NCBI RefSeq assembly: GCF_009805585.1
Contig: NZ_VHIN01000017.1
Coordinates: 186,001 to 250,000 of the forward strand
Direction: 5' to 3'
DNA length: 64,000 nt
Origin: Glutamicibacter sp. JC586
GTDB taxonomy: Bacteria > Actinomycetota > Actinomycetes > Actinomycetales > Micrococcaceae
Notes under the pieces: generated by a model
What the model saw: only the letters and a program-made list of their open reading frames with translations
Database searches by the model: none
What the model was told of the DNA's origin: nothing
Part shown: positions 15,863 to 24,315 of the stretch, one piece after another
Position numbering within the stretch: position 1 is the stretch's first letter
How the letters are laid out: each line of letters begins with the position of its first letter
Program-made: the position numbers and the translations under genes

Positions 15863-17518
15863 CTAGTAGGCCTTAACACCTTGCTCCACAATCAGGTGGA
15901 TGAGTGCAAAGGTGTTGTTCTCGTCGATTGCCTTGATAGCTGCTTGCACCGCGGCAGCAACATCTCCATCTTTTTCTACACGGACTCCAAATCCACCAAA
16001 GGACTGAGCCATCAACGCAAAATCTGGATTCTTCAACTGCGTTCCAGAAACTCGGTCTGGGTATTGACGCTCCTGATGGGTACGAATGGTGCCGTATTGC
16101 TGGTTATCCATGACGATCACCAATGGTGTGGCCCCGTACTGCGTCGCGGTAGCCAGTTCTTGACCGTTCATGAGGAACTCTCCATCACCAGCGATGGTGA
16201 CGACGCGACGTCCTGGATAATTCAATGAGGCGGCAACGGCCGAGGGAATCGAGTATCCCATCGATCCGTTTCGCGCCGAAAGCATCGAAGCATACCCATT
16301 GGTTGGGAAGTAACGGTGTGCCCAGTTGGTGTGCTCCCCCGCGCCGAAGGTGACCATGGCATCCTCGGGTAGCGTGTTGACCAAGTTAGCCATCAGGGTT
16401 GCCATTTTTGCCGGACCATCGGCTGCCTCAGAAGTTGGCAGAGCCGCAAACTTCTCCTGCTCACCGCGCATCCGGGAGGTCCATTCCTTCCAAGAATCCT
16501 TGACTGGCAAATCCATCAACAGAAGATCACGAACGAAAACATCCGGCTTGGAAACAATCTGGTGCGAGACTGGACCAGAGCGCCCGCGCAGCGACGGGTC
16601 GATAGTGACCAGGAAGTTTTTCTTCTCCCAGTTTTGACGGATGTTAAAGCCATCGGTGATGACGTCCCCAGGAACGGTTCCTACGAACACCAGCAGGTCT
16701 GTTTCTTCCAACAGATCATATGTTGGCTTGGGGCGACCGTAGCCAATGGGCCCAACGTAGGACGGTGAGCTGAACGGGACAGTACCCTCACAACGCCATT
16801 CAGCAGCAGCTGGAAGATCATGCTCCTCGAGCCAGCGGGTGAATTCTTCAGCACCCTGCTGAGACCAATCATTGCCACCAAAAATAAATAGTGGCTTATC
16901 GGAATCTTGCAACGCACTCTTCAACGACTTCCAGTCCGTTACGGTCATGCCACCGGTGGCTACTGGAATCTCTGGGTGCAATTCAGCAGAAATTTCGTGG
17001 CGAATAACATCTTCGGGCAGTCCCACTACGACCGGCCCCGGCCGTCCTGACATTGCGGCAAACATTGCTTCGGAGACGACTTCACTGGCACGGTCAGCAT
17101 GATCCAGGATCATCACACGCTTGGCGCCGGTACCAAACCATGCTTTTGGGTCAAATTCTTGGAAAGCTTCTTTTTCACGGTGTTCAAAAGGAATCAGTCC
17201 CACGAAAAGCACTAGCGGAGTAGAGTCCTGCCAGGCGGTGTGCAAGCCGACGTGAGCGTTGGCAGCGCCCGGTCCACGGGTCACCATGGCGATTCCCGAG
17301 CGTTGATGCATCTTGCCCTCGGCTTCAGCCATGTAGGTTGCTCCGCCTTCGTGGCGGCAAACAACGGTCTCAATGGGTGAGTTGTGCAGTCCATCGAGGA
17401 CATCAAGGTAGCTTTCACCTGGGACTACATAGGCTCGTTCAACGCCGTGTGCGGCGAGTGTATCGACAATGACATGTCCGGCTGACTTCTTTGTCAGGCC
17501 TTGGGCATTTTCACTCAT
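15863..17518 (-). CDS. Thiamine diphosphate-dependent enzyme (acetolactate synthase large subunit-like)
   Basis: A 551-residue enzyme starting at the ATG at 17516-17518 (MSENAQGLTKKSAGHVIVDT); the frame is open 40 codons further but that part looks non-coding. Domain order is PYR (GVERAYVVPGESYLDVLDGL with the ThDP glutamate in CRHEGG), central domain (FIFGGNDWS) and PP domain (TIAGDGEFLMNGQEL, the GDG...N cofactor motif). Family members include acetolactate synthase, glyoxylate carboligase and sulfoacetaldehyde-type enzymes; there is no small subunit gene. It is divergent from a sodium:solute symporter, so it may act on the imported acid. Confidence 0.8.
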   Translation of the reverse strand: MSENAQGLTKKSAGHVIVDTLAAHGVERAYVVPGESYLDVLDGLHNSPIETVVCRHEGGATYMAEAEGKMHQRSGIAMVTRGPGAANAHVGLHTAWQDSTPLVLFVGLIPFEHREKEAFQEFDPKAWFGTGAKRVMILDHADRASEVVSEAMFAAMSGRPGPVVVGLPEDVIRHEISAELHPEIPVATGGMTVTDWKSLKSALQDSDKPLFIFGGNDWSQQGAEEFTRWLEEHDLPAAAEWRCEGTVPFSSPSYVGPIGYGRPKPTYDLLEETDLLVFVGTVPGDVITDGFNIRQNWEKKNFLVTIDPSLRGRSGPVSHQIVSKPDVFVRDLLLMDLPVKDSWKEWTSRMRGEQEKFAALPTSEAADGPAKMATLMANLVNTLPEDAMVTFGAGEHTNWAHRYFPTNGYASMLSARNGSMGYSIPSAVAASLNYPGRRVVTIAGDGEFLMNGQELATATQYGATPLVIVMDNQQYGTIRTHQERQYPDRVSGTQLKNPDFALMAQSFGGFGVRVEKDGDVAAAVQAAIKAIDENNTFALIHLIVEQGVKAY

Positions 17519-17694
17519 CTGTTGGCGTCTTTCTTCTTGCGGGAAATTGTCAGACGCAACGGAAACTGAGGGCACTAGACCCAGTGATGCAACGTTGCGT
17601 TGTCGCAAAACAGTACTAAAGAAGAACAGATTGCGCACTGTGAACGCCTATTACTACGCAACTATGACACCATGCAAGCTGTGATGCATATTTC

Positions 17695-17709
17695 TAGACA
17701 AATTGTCTA
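17695..17709. promoter_or_regulatory. GntR-type palindrome between the TPP enzyme and symporter genes
   Basis: TAGACAA-A-TTGTCTA is a perfect 7-bp inverted repeat around one base. It lies in the 355-base intergenic region (17519-17873) shared by two divergent genes. FCD-type GntR repressors commonly bind sites of this form; the regulator is not in the window. Confidence 0.55.
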
Positions 17710-17787
17710 TATTTTCGAGAACCATAGAACAGTAATGTTAATCACAGCTCGTAGCGGTCCACTTCACAGACACAAACTCGATAGGCA

Positions 17788-17817
17788 TTGACCTGTCATA
17801 GGTCACACAAGTAGCCT
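17788..17817 (+). promoter_or_regulatory. Putative symporter promoter overlapping a palindrome
   Basis: TTGACC (17788-17793) resembles a -35 box, and TAGCCT (17812-17817) is a weak -10. The -35 overlaps TGACCT-GTCAT-AGGTCA (17789-17805), an exact 6-bp inverted repeat that could be a second operator. It lies about 55 bases before the symporter start. Confidence 0.4.
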
Positions 17818-17873
17818 ATTGAGAAATAAAAGTTTACTGATAGTAAGCATTCTCACTCGCATCGGGGAAGTCC

Positions 17874-19403
17874 ATGGAATTCATCAATGGGAGCATTGTC
17901 GCGTTATATCTCGCTGCAATGCTCGCTTTCGGCTGGTGGGGCAAGTCCCGCACCAAGAACAGTAGCGACTACCTAGTCGCCGGTCGGCGCCTCGGCCCAT
18001 TCCTCTACACCGGCACTATGGCCGCAGTCGTACTCGGCGGCGCCTCCACCGTGGGTGGCGTAGGGCTGGGATACAAATGGGGCATCTCAGGTATGTGGCT
18101 AGTCGTTGCCATCGGCACCGGAGTCATCCTCCTTTCAGTATTCTTCGCGCCAACTTTGCAAAAGCTCAAGGTCTTCACCGTCTCGCAGATGCTCAATCTG
18201 CGCTACGGCAGCGCAGCAGCCACCAATACCTCCGGCATTGTTATGCTCGCCTACACCCTCATGCTCTGCGCCACCTCGACCAGCGCCTATGCCACCATCT
18301 TTGTGGTGCTCTTCGGTTGGGAAAAGTGGGTAGCTATCGCTATCGGCGGCGCAATTGTTGTGGTCTACTCGACCATCGGTGGCATGTGGTCCATTACCCT
18401 GGCCGATCAGGTTCAATTCGTCATCAAGACCATTGGCATCTTCGCCCTCATGCTTCCGTTCTCGATGCACGCCGCGGGCGGCCTTGATGGCATCCGTGAA
18501 CGTGTTGGTGAAGAGTTCTTCAGCTTTACTGGTATCGGACTACAGTCGATCATCACTTACTTCGTGGTTTACACCCTCGGCCTGCTCATCGGCCAGGACA
18601 TCTGGCAGCGCGTATTCACCGCCAAGACTCCTAAGGTGGCTCGATTCGGCGGCATGACCGCTGGTATCTATTGCATCCTCTACGGTGCAGCAGGCGCGCT
18701 GATCGGCATGGCTGCAAAGGTAGCACTGCCAGAGATTGCGGGAGCTGCAGATAATAAGGACGTCGTTTACGCAGAGGTCGCCACACAGTTGCTACCAGTA
18801 GCCGTGGGCGGTCTGGTGATGGCAGCTGCTGTTGCCGCCATGATGTCCACCGCCTCGGGTGCCTTGATCGCAGCTGCCACCGTGGCACGCACCGACGTGA
18901 CTCCATTTGTCGCTAGCTGGTTTGGCAAGCAGATCCAGGTCAACTCGGATGAGAACCCGGAGCACGATGTTCGTGCCAACCGCATCTGGGTGCTGGTGCT
19001 GGGTGTAGTCACGGTCACCTTGGCCATTCTGGTGGATGACGTGGTTGCCGCACTGACCATTGCTTACGACATTCTGGTGGGCGGTTTGCTGGTGGCCATC
19101 ATCGGAGGCCTGCTGTGGAAGCGTGGCAATGGTGTCGGAGCTACGGCCTCCATGGCTGCTGGCTCCTTGGTGACCCTGGGCACGATGATCATCTTAGAGA
19201 TCCGGGCCGAGAACAAGTTCGATGGTGTCTATGCCAACGAGCCGATCTATTACGGTCTGATTGCTTCGGCCGTAGCGTTCATCGTTGTTTCAATGTTGAC
19301 CAAGTCCACGGACCGACAGGTCATTGAGCACTGGAACCTACGCGTTGCTGGCAAGATCCAGGACGACTCAGTGGCCGCGACAGCACAGGAGCCTACGCTC
19401 TAG
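17874..19403 (+). CDS. Sodium:solute symporter (SSS family)
   Basis: A 509-residue membrane protein with about thirteen hydrophobic segments. Diagnostic features are SSDYLVAGRRLGPFL (the family's NSxDYFLAGR signature), LGGASTVGGVGLGYKWGISG, and the SSS motif region VGGLVMAAAVAAMMSTASGALIAAA with the sodium-site serines. The start has GGGGAAG upstream. Members import solutes such as acetate, pyruvate, proline or urea with sodium. Divergence from a thiamine diphosphate enzyme and shared palindromes suggest that the two serve one carboxylate catabolic route. Confidence 0.9.
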   Translation: MEFINGSIVALYLAAMLAFGWWGKSRTKNSSDYLVAGRRLGPFLYTGTMAAVVLGGASTVGGVGLGYKWGISGMWLVVAIGTGVILLSVFFAPTLQKLKVFTVSQMLNLRYGSAAATNTSGIVMLAYTLMLCATSTSAYATIFVVLFGWEKWVAIAIGGAIVVVYSTIGGMWSITLADQVQFVIKTIGIFALMLPFSMHAAGGLDGIRERVGEEFFSFTGIGLQSIITYFVVYTLGLLIGQDIWQRVFTAKTPKVARFGGMTAGIYCILYGAAGALIGMAAKVALPEIAGAADNKDVVYAEVATQLLPVAVGGLVMAAAVAAMMSTASGALIAAATVARTDVTPFVASWFGKQIQVNSDENPEHDVRANRIWVLVLGVVTVTLAILVDDVVAALTIAYDILVGGLLVAIIGGLLWKRGNGVGATASMAAGSLVTLGTMIILEIRAENKFDGVYANEPIYYGLIASAVAFIVVSMLTKSTDRQVIEHWNLRVAGKIQDDSVAATAQEPTL

Positions 19404-19432
19404 CCCGCCAGCCAAACTGAGTTGGACCCATA

Positions 19433-19483
19433 AATTCGAGCCCTGTGCTCAGCGGTGCAACCGTTGAGCACAGGGCTCGAATT
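19433..19483 (+). terminator. Strong hairpin terminator after the symporter gene
   Basis: A perfect 19-bp stem (19433-19451 with 19465-19483) starts 29 bases after the symporter stop; the 13-base loop can pair further (CGGT/ACCG). It lies between convergent coding remnants and probably works in both directions. Confidence 0.85.
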
Positions 19484-19495
19484 GTTCCTCGTGCT

Positions 19496-19687
19496 TTAGT
19501 TCTTAGATCCCGTGCTCCATTTGGCCGCCGGTGCCTGCCATGAGGACAGGGCCTCCAAAAGCGCTTGAGGCTCGCTGTCCACCACCAACGAGTCCCGGAA
19601 CTGTGGGGCCAAGAAACCTTGATTAGTCATGTGATCCAGCATGTTCAAATAGAAAAATCGGCTGGGCCTCCAGCGGACAGGCCGCAA
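19496..19687 (-). pseudogene. C-terminal remnant of a LOG-family (cytokinin riboside monophosphate hydrolase-like) gene
   Basis: The frame reads FFYLNMLDHMTNQGFLAPQF and then RDSLVVDSEPQALLEAL, which matches the C-terminal end of LOG/TIGR00730 proteins (GxYxxLLxxLDHxxxxGFL then VVDDPxALL). The Rossmann part and the PGGxGTxxE catalytic motif are absent; upstream sequence on the same strand does not continue the family. No ribosome site precedes the TTG. This is a leftover 63-codon tail. Confidence 0.55.
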
Positions 19688-19750
19688 CCATCCGGTTTAT
19701 TACCAGCAGCTCGGGTATCACGCAGTCCTGTAAATGGGTAGCATAGAACG

Positions 19751-19912
19751 ATGAACCCACTAGTACCTAACGCATATGAACTAATAGTTTTCATCATAAT
19801 TCCCGTATTGGTAACGGTAGGACTCGCAGTTTTCTTGTTCGTCGTTCTCCGGAGAAATTATTCGAAGCCACACAATAAGCGGCAGAACGATCGTTCTGAG
19901 ACGGACGATTAG
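19751..19912 (+). CDS. 53-residue single-pass membrane protein
   Basis: A short open frame begins MNPLVPNAYELIVF and has one strong hydrophobic helix (about residues 11-33: LIVFIIIPVLVTVGLAVFLF) followed by a basic then acidic cytosolic tail (RRNYSKPHNKRQ...SETDD). A canonical terminator follows 24 bases after the stop, which supports a real transcript. No strong ribosome site is visible. I do not recognise a family; a regulator of a membrane complex is possible but unproven. Confidence 0.6.
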   Translation: MNPLVPNAYELIVFIIIPVLVTVGLAVFLFVVLRRNYSKPHNKRQNDRSETDD

Positions 19913-19935
19913 GAATTTGCTAGCGCAAAGCCCAC

Positions 19936-19973
19936 AGTGGCAGCCCGAAAAATTCGGGCTGCCACTTGTTTTT
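19936..19973 (+). terminator. Intrinsic terminator after the small membrane protein gene
   Basis: A 14-bp perfect stem (19936-19949 with 19953-19966) with a three-base loop is followed by TGTTTTT. Textbook form. Confidence 0.95.
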
Positions 19974-20142
19974 CTGATTGAATCTAGCGGTTCCCCTCGG
20001 CGCTGGAAAAGTTCGTTGCGCTTTCGGAGAATTTGCTTATTCGTCTACAGATTAGTCAGTGCCCCCGGGATTTACATAGAACTCCCGGATGCACAGGAAC
20101 ACCACCTGGCACTCATCGAACGGCGTCTAGCCGACCAATACG
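19974..20142 (+). other. Remnant coding-like sequence cut by the insertion sequence
   Basis: Before the insertion sequence, one frame reads GIYIELPDAQEHHLALIERR and LADQY; after the element the same frame would continue VPHTP and stop (21593-21612). A second frame just upstream reads FVALSENLLIRLQ. The pieces look like the end of a frameshifted gene that was already decaying, or were broken by the insertion. I do not recognise the family. Confidence 0.35.
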
Positions 20143-21592
20143 GGCTCTTCAGGATTCAGGGTGTAAACGAGGCCTAAACCCACCGGTCTCCAACAACGAC
20201 CGCACGATATAGTGCGCCAAATTCCTGAACCCCAAAGCAATACCCCTCAAATGCTCCAACCTGCCATTGATCGCTTCGGCAGGACCATTCGACGAGCCCA
20301 CATGATCAAAATATGCAAGCACATCCGACTTGCGTCGACGCAGCGTCCCGCCCAGCTTCTTCAACTCCGGCAACCCCTTCGGAACACTAGTCCCGATCTC
20401 CTCAATCAGCTGATCTAACGCCCATCGACCGACAGCTGGTTTCTCCTGCCGATACGCATCAACCATCCGCTGATACACACTCCACACGATCTGCACCGAC
20501 TCATACTTCCGGTTTTTAAACAGGTCATCCAGCCTCGCTTTCTGCTTCTCGGTAGCGAAAGCTAACCCCTTGGTCAGCGTGCGTCGGCACTGATACAACG
20601 GGTCTTCCTTACGCCCACGCCGCCCGTGTTCTTCTCGTTGAATTCGTTGCCGTGTTTGATCCATGGCCTCGGAAGCGAGTTTGATGACATGGAATGGATC
20701 CATGACTTCCACCGCCTGCGGTAACTCTTCAACGGCAGCGGTTTTAAAGCCTGTGAAACCGTCCATCGCTACCACTTCAATGCGTTGCTTCCACGCTTCG
20801 TCTCGTTCGGCTAGCCAGGTTTTGAAGACCGCTTTAGACCGCCCAGGGATCATGTCGAGTAACCGCGAGGGGCCGGTACCGTTTTTCACTGGGGTCAAAT
20901 CAACAATGACCGTCACGTATTTATCACCAGTCTTAGTATGTCTCCAGACATGCTCATCCACGCCAAGAACCGTGACACCCTCAAACCGGGCCGGATCATC
21001 AATGAGCAGACGTTGCCCCTCAGCCAAGACAGCGTCATTGGCGGTGTTCCAAGTGACGCCGAGGCCTTCAGCAATCCGTGACACAGAGAGGTATTGGGTG
21101 ACCAGCCCGGTTAGGGCCCAGTGGATGCCGGTGTAGCTGATTTTCTGTCGTGGTACTGCCACCCCGGTGAGGTCTTCACGCCACACTTTCTGACAGGTGG
21201 CGCATCGGTAGCGTCGGTGACGGATGATCAGGGTGGTTGGCCGCCATCCGAAGGGTGCATGGGCCAGACGCCGGGTGACGGTATCTCGGGGAACACCGGC
21301 TTCACCGCAGGTGCGACACCATGGGGCAGGATTGGTGACTTTACAGAGAATTTCAGCTTTCACAGTGGTGAGCCGTTGGCCTATGGCGGTGAGTCCTAGT
21401 TGATCTAGGCCGGTGAAAGTCGTGAGATTTGGTGGGGTGAAGATAGAATGGGGCACAGTCGAGGTCTTTTGTTAATGGTTAGTGTGGTAACTTCCATTAT
21501 CTTTGAAGGCCTCGACTTTTTCGTGCCTTGGTGACATGCCCGGGATCTGTGGTGTTGGGTTGGGGTAGTTACACTCTCAATCCGGAAGAGCC
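20143..21592 (-). mobile_element. ISL3-family insertion sequence (1450 bp) with 8-bp target duplication
   Basis: Terminal inverted repeats of 24 bp match at 21 positions: GGCTCTTCAGGATTCAGGG (20143 on, ending GTGTAA) against GGCTCTTCCGGATTGAGAG (minus strand from 21592). The flanks are exact direct repeats CCAATACG at 20135-20142 and 21593-21600. Eight-base duplications and GGCTCTT ends are hallmarks of ISL3. One intact transposase fills the element, whose stop lies inside the left repeat. Perfect target duplications and an intact frame point to a recent insertion. Confidence 0.95.
20149..21456 (-). CDS. ISL3-family transposase
   Basis: A 435-residue DDE transposase, GTG start. The N-terminal zinc-binding region has CRTCGEAG and HRRYRCATCQKVWRE; the catalytic domain has GVDEHVWRH (first aspartate), VVAMDGFTGFKTA (second aspartate) and the late SSNGPAEAINGRLEHLRGIALGFRN (glutamate). 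This architecture is typical of the DDE_Tnp_ISL3 family. It moves the element by cutting at the terminal repeats. The gene is complete and likely active. Confidence 0.95.
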   Translation of the reverse strand: MPHSIFTPPNLTTFTGLDQLGLTAIGQRLTTVKAEILCKVTNPAPWCRTCGEAGVPRDTVTRRLAHAPFGWRPTTLIIRHRRYRCATCQKVWREDLTGVAVPRQKISYTGIHWALTGLVTQYLSVSRIAEGLGVTWNTANDAVLAEGQRLLIDDPARFEGVTVLGVDEHVWRHTKTGDKYVTVIVDLTPVKNGTGPSRLLDMIPGRSKAVFKTWLAERDEAWKQRIEVVAMDGFTGFKTAAVEELPQAVEVMDPFHVIKLASEAMDQTRQRIQREEHGRRGRKEDPLYQCRRTLTKGLAFATEKQKARLDDLFKNRKYESVQIVWSVYQRMVDAYRQEKPAVGRWALDQLIEEIGTSVPKGLPELKKLGGTLRRRKSDVLAYFDHVGSSNGPAEAINGRLEHLRGIALGFRNLAHYIVRSLLETGGFRPRLHPES

Positions 21593-21612
21593 CCAATACG
21601 TTCCGCATACCC

Positions 21613-21901
21613 CATAAAGAGGACCTAATATTGGGCATCAACTACAATTTTTCTGGAAAACGCAGATTAATTCGCGGAAATTATTATAAAATCGAAATCC
21701 TGCAATAAATTAATAAAACCTAACATGCCTCTCTTAATTGGAAATAAAAGGCTGCATTAGTAGCGACCGTCTCGCAGGTAACTAGTAATTGTATTTTGAT
21801 TCTTCGCTCCAGCCGCTACATAAAGTACAACCCTCCTAATGATCCGATCCCTGCTATCGCGAATCTGATATGGAGCGAGATACTTGTCCAAACCTTGCGA
21901 C
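21613..21901. other. AT-rich non-coding stretch before purA
   Basis: About 290 bases between the insertion sequence and the purA terminator are clearly richer in A and T than their surroundings (runs such as TTATTATAAAATCG near 21680) and show no convincing frame, ribosome site or hairpin. It may be a remnant of a lost gene. I see nothing else in it. Confidence 0.5.
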
Positions 21902-21947
21902 TTAAAAGAAGCCGCCACAGTTCATCAATAAATGAACTGCGACGGCT
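21902..21947 (-). terminator. Intrinsic terminator of purA
   Basis: On the minus strand a 16-base stem (21932-21947 with 21910-21925, two G-U wobbles) with a six-base loop is followed by TCTTTT. The wobbles pair only in the minus-strand transcript, which fixes the direction. It starts 18 bases after the purA stop. Confidence 0.85.
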
Positions 21948-21964
21948 CCCTAACGTCTATGTAT

Positions 21965-23254
21965 CTAGTCCTGGATCAGATCGTGACGCACGATGGTCTG
22001 ATCTCGGTCCGGGCCCACGCCGATGGCGGAGATCCGGGTGCCAGAAATCTTCTCCAATGCCAGGATGTAGTTCCGGGCGTTCTCCGGAAGATCTTCCATG
22101 GTCTTGGCATCCGAAATGTCCTCGGTCCAGCCCGGGAAGTACTCGAAGATCGGCTTCGCGTGGTGGAAGTCGGTCTGAGTCATTGGCATTTCGTCGTGGC
22201 GGACACCGTCTACGTCATAGGCCACGCACACTGGAATCTGCTCAATGTTGGTGAGCACATCCAGCTTGGTCACGAAGTAGTCGGTGAAGCCGTTCACGCG
22301 CGAAGCGTGGCGAGCCAGAACTGCGTCGTACCAACCGCAACGACGTGGGCGACCGGTGTTCACACCGAACTCGCCACCGGTCTTCTGCAGGTAGATGCCC
22401 ATCTCATCAAAGAGCTCGGTCGGGAACGGACCGGCACCCACACGGGTGGTGTAGGCCTTGATGATGCCGATGGAGCGGGTGATGCGGGTTGGGCCGATGC
22501 CCGAGCCCACCGATGCGCCGCCAGCGGTTGGGTTGGAGGAAGTCACGAATGGGTAGGTTCCGTGGTCCACATCCAGGAAGGTGGCCTGGCCGCCTTCCAT
22601 CAGCACAACCTTGTCCTCGTCCAGAGCCTTGTTCAGCTCGTAGGTGGAGTCGATGACCAGTGGGCGCAGGCGCTCAGCGTAGGACAGGAAGTACGAGACG
22701 ATTTCCTCGACCTCGACGCTGCGGCGGTTGTAAATCTTGACCAGAAGTTCGTTCTTCTGGCGCAGTGCACCTTCAACCTTCTGCCGCAGGATGGACTCGT
22801 CGAAGACGTCCTGTACGCGGATGCCAAGGCGTCCGACCTTATCCATGTAGGCTGGGCCGATGCCGCGTCCGGTGGTGCCGATGGCACGCTTGCCCAGGAA
22901 GCGTTCGGTGACCTTGTCCATGGTCTGGTGGTACGGAGCCACCAGGTGCGCGTTGGCCGAAACGCGCAGCTTCGAGGTGTCGGCGCCGCGGGATTCCAAG
23001 CCATCGATCTCATCAAAGAGGGCTTCAAGGTTCACCACGCAGCCGTTGCCGATAATCGGAGTGGCATTTGGCGAAAGGATGCCCGCAGGAAGAAGCTTAA
23101 GCTCATACTTCTCTCCGCCGACGACTACGGTGTGCCCGGCGTTGTTGCCGCCGTTTGGCTTCACTACGTAGTCGACCTTGCCACCGAGTAGGTCGGTAGC
23201 TTTACCTTTACCCTCATCGCCCCATTGGGCTCCGACGATCACGATTGCTGGCAT
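21965..23254 (-). CDS. purA: Adenylosuccinate synthetase
   Basis: A 429-residue cytosolic enzyme that joins IMP and aspartate with GTP, the first committed step to [23 protein letters not shown] is the GTP-binding N-terminus, NNAGHTVV carries the catalytic histidine, [11 protein letters not shown] is the IMP loop, and [11 protein letters not shown] closes the C-terminus. The length is normal. GGAGGATCCC lies just before the start. The gene stands alone with its own terminator. Confidence 0.98.
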   Translation of the reverse strand: MPAIVIVGAQWGDEGKGKATDLLGGKVDYVVKPNGGNNAGHTVVVGGEKYELKLLPAGILSPNATPIIGNGCVVNLEALFDEIDGLESRGADTSKLRVSANAHLVAPYHQTMDKVTERFLGKRAIGTTGRGIGPAYMDKVGRLGIRVQDVFDESILRQKVEGALRQKNELLVKIYNRRSVEVEEIVSYFLSYAERLRPLVIDSTYELNKALDEDKVVLMEGGQATFLDVDHGTYPFVTSSNPTAGGASVGSGIGPTRITRSIGIIKAYTTRVGAGPFPTELFDEMGIYLQKTGGEFGVNTGRPRRCGWYDAVLARHASRVNGFTDYFVTKLDVLTNIEQIPVCVAYDVDGVRHDEMPMTQTDFHHAKPIFEYFPGWTEDISDAKTMEDLPENARNYILALEKISGTRISAIGVGPDRDQTIVRHDLIQD

Positions 23255-23517
23255 GGGATCCTCCCCCTTGCAAAAAGCAGTGGTTACGGCGTGCTTAGCG
23301 CCGTCCCGGCACGGTACCGGGCAAAAAATATGCCCCTGTCCTGCTCACTGAAACCCGAAGGTTCGTTGCAAGAGTTAGGGGCTCTTACGACCAAAGTTTA
23401 CCGAAACGATTAGTGAATCTCGAGTTGTGCGTCACGGAGTCGAGCTTAAACATGGATATCAATGACTTTCTGATGCAGACTTGACCCTGACACAGTGTGA
23501 GGGCGGAGAACTGAAGA

Positions 23518-24315
23518 ATGTTATTCATCGGGATGTTTGCTCAGATCGGTCAGGTAACCCACCGCATGTTGCGGCACTGGGATGCTGCCGGCCTGCTCAG
23601 ACCCGCCCACGTGGACCCGTTTAGCGGCTATCGCTCCTATGATCCCTCCCAGCTTCAGCGCTTGCATCAGATTGTTGCCTTGCGTGATTTGGGATTTGGG
23701 CTCGAAGAAATTTCTTTGATCCTGGATCAAGGTGCGAGCGTAGAAAAAATAGCCGACCTATTGCAGATTCGCCAGACTCAGGTTGAGGCCGAGCACCAGC
23801 TGGCCACGCAACGCTTGGCTGATGTGCGGCGGCGCCTGCAACTGATTTCCAAGGAGAACCTCATGTCACGCATTGAAATCATTCACAAGCCATTGCCCGC
23901 GGTGCGCTTGGCCGCCGGCCGTTTCACGGTGGCCGAGCAGCCTGAAATCGCTGGACGCATCGGCCCGCTCTTCGACAGAATCGCGCAGTCCATTCAGGGC
24001 GAAAGTCTTGCCACACCGATTGCGCAATACAACGGTACCGAGGATGGAGTGGAGGTCATCGCCGGGTATGCCACGAGCACTCAGAGCCTGGCCGATGTCG
24101 AGATCATCGAGCTTCCCGCAGTGCCCGAAGCCATCTGCGGAGTGCACCTCGGAGCTATGGACACCATCCATGAAAGCTGGCAGGCCGTGCACGAAGAAGT
24201 CCTCGCCCGCGGTTTAGTCCCGACCGGTCCGTGCCGCGAAGTCTACGTGCGTGCCGTGTCCGATGACCAGGCTGATTGGGTGACCGAACTTCAGCAGCCG
24301 GTCGGCACGCCCTAA
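23518..24315 (+). CDS. MerR-family regulator with GyrI-like effector domain
   Basis: A 265-residue regulator. Residues 1-75 form a MerR winged helix (FIGMFAQIGQVTHRMLRHWD, then AAGLLRPAHVDPFSGYRSYD), followed by a coiled coil (about 80-110) and a GyrI/AraC-type effector-binding domain from about 118. This is the BmrR-like arrangement, which senses hydrophobic drugs and activates efflux genes by DNA distortion. GGAG precedes the start. Its end overlaps the end of the convergent ROK gene by four bases. No target transporter is adjacent. Confidence 0.85.
   Translation: MLFIGMFAQIGQVTHRMLRHWDAAGLLRPAHVDPFSGYRSYDPSQLQRLHQIVALRDLGFGLEEISLILDQGASVEKIADLLQIRQTQVEAEHQLATQRLADVRRRLQLISKENLMSRIEIIHKPLPAVRLAAGRFTVAEQPEIAGRIGPLFDRIAQSIQGESLATPIAQYNGTEDGVEVIAGYATSTQSLADVEIIELPAVPEAICGVHLGAMDTIHESWQAVHEEVLARGLVPTGPCREVYVRAVSDDQADWVTELQQPVGTP

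Noticed and set aside
17519-17638. A 40-codon N-terminal extension of the TPP enzyme
   Set aside because: The stretch (MRNLFFFSTVLRQRN...) does not fit the family and lies in the promoter region; the ATG at 17518 gives the usual start.
21932-23191. A 419-codon plus-strand open frame
   Set aside because: Antisense shadow of purA, which is certain.
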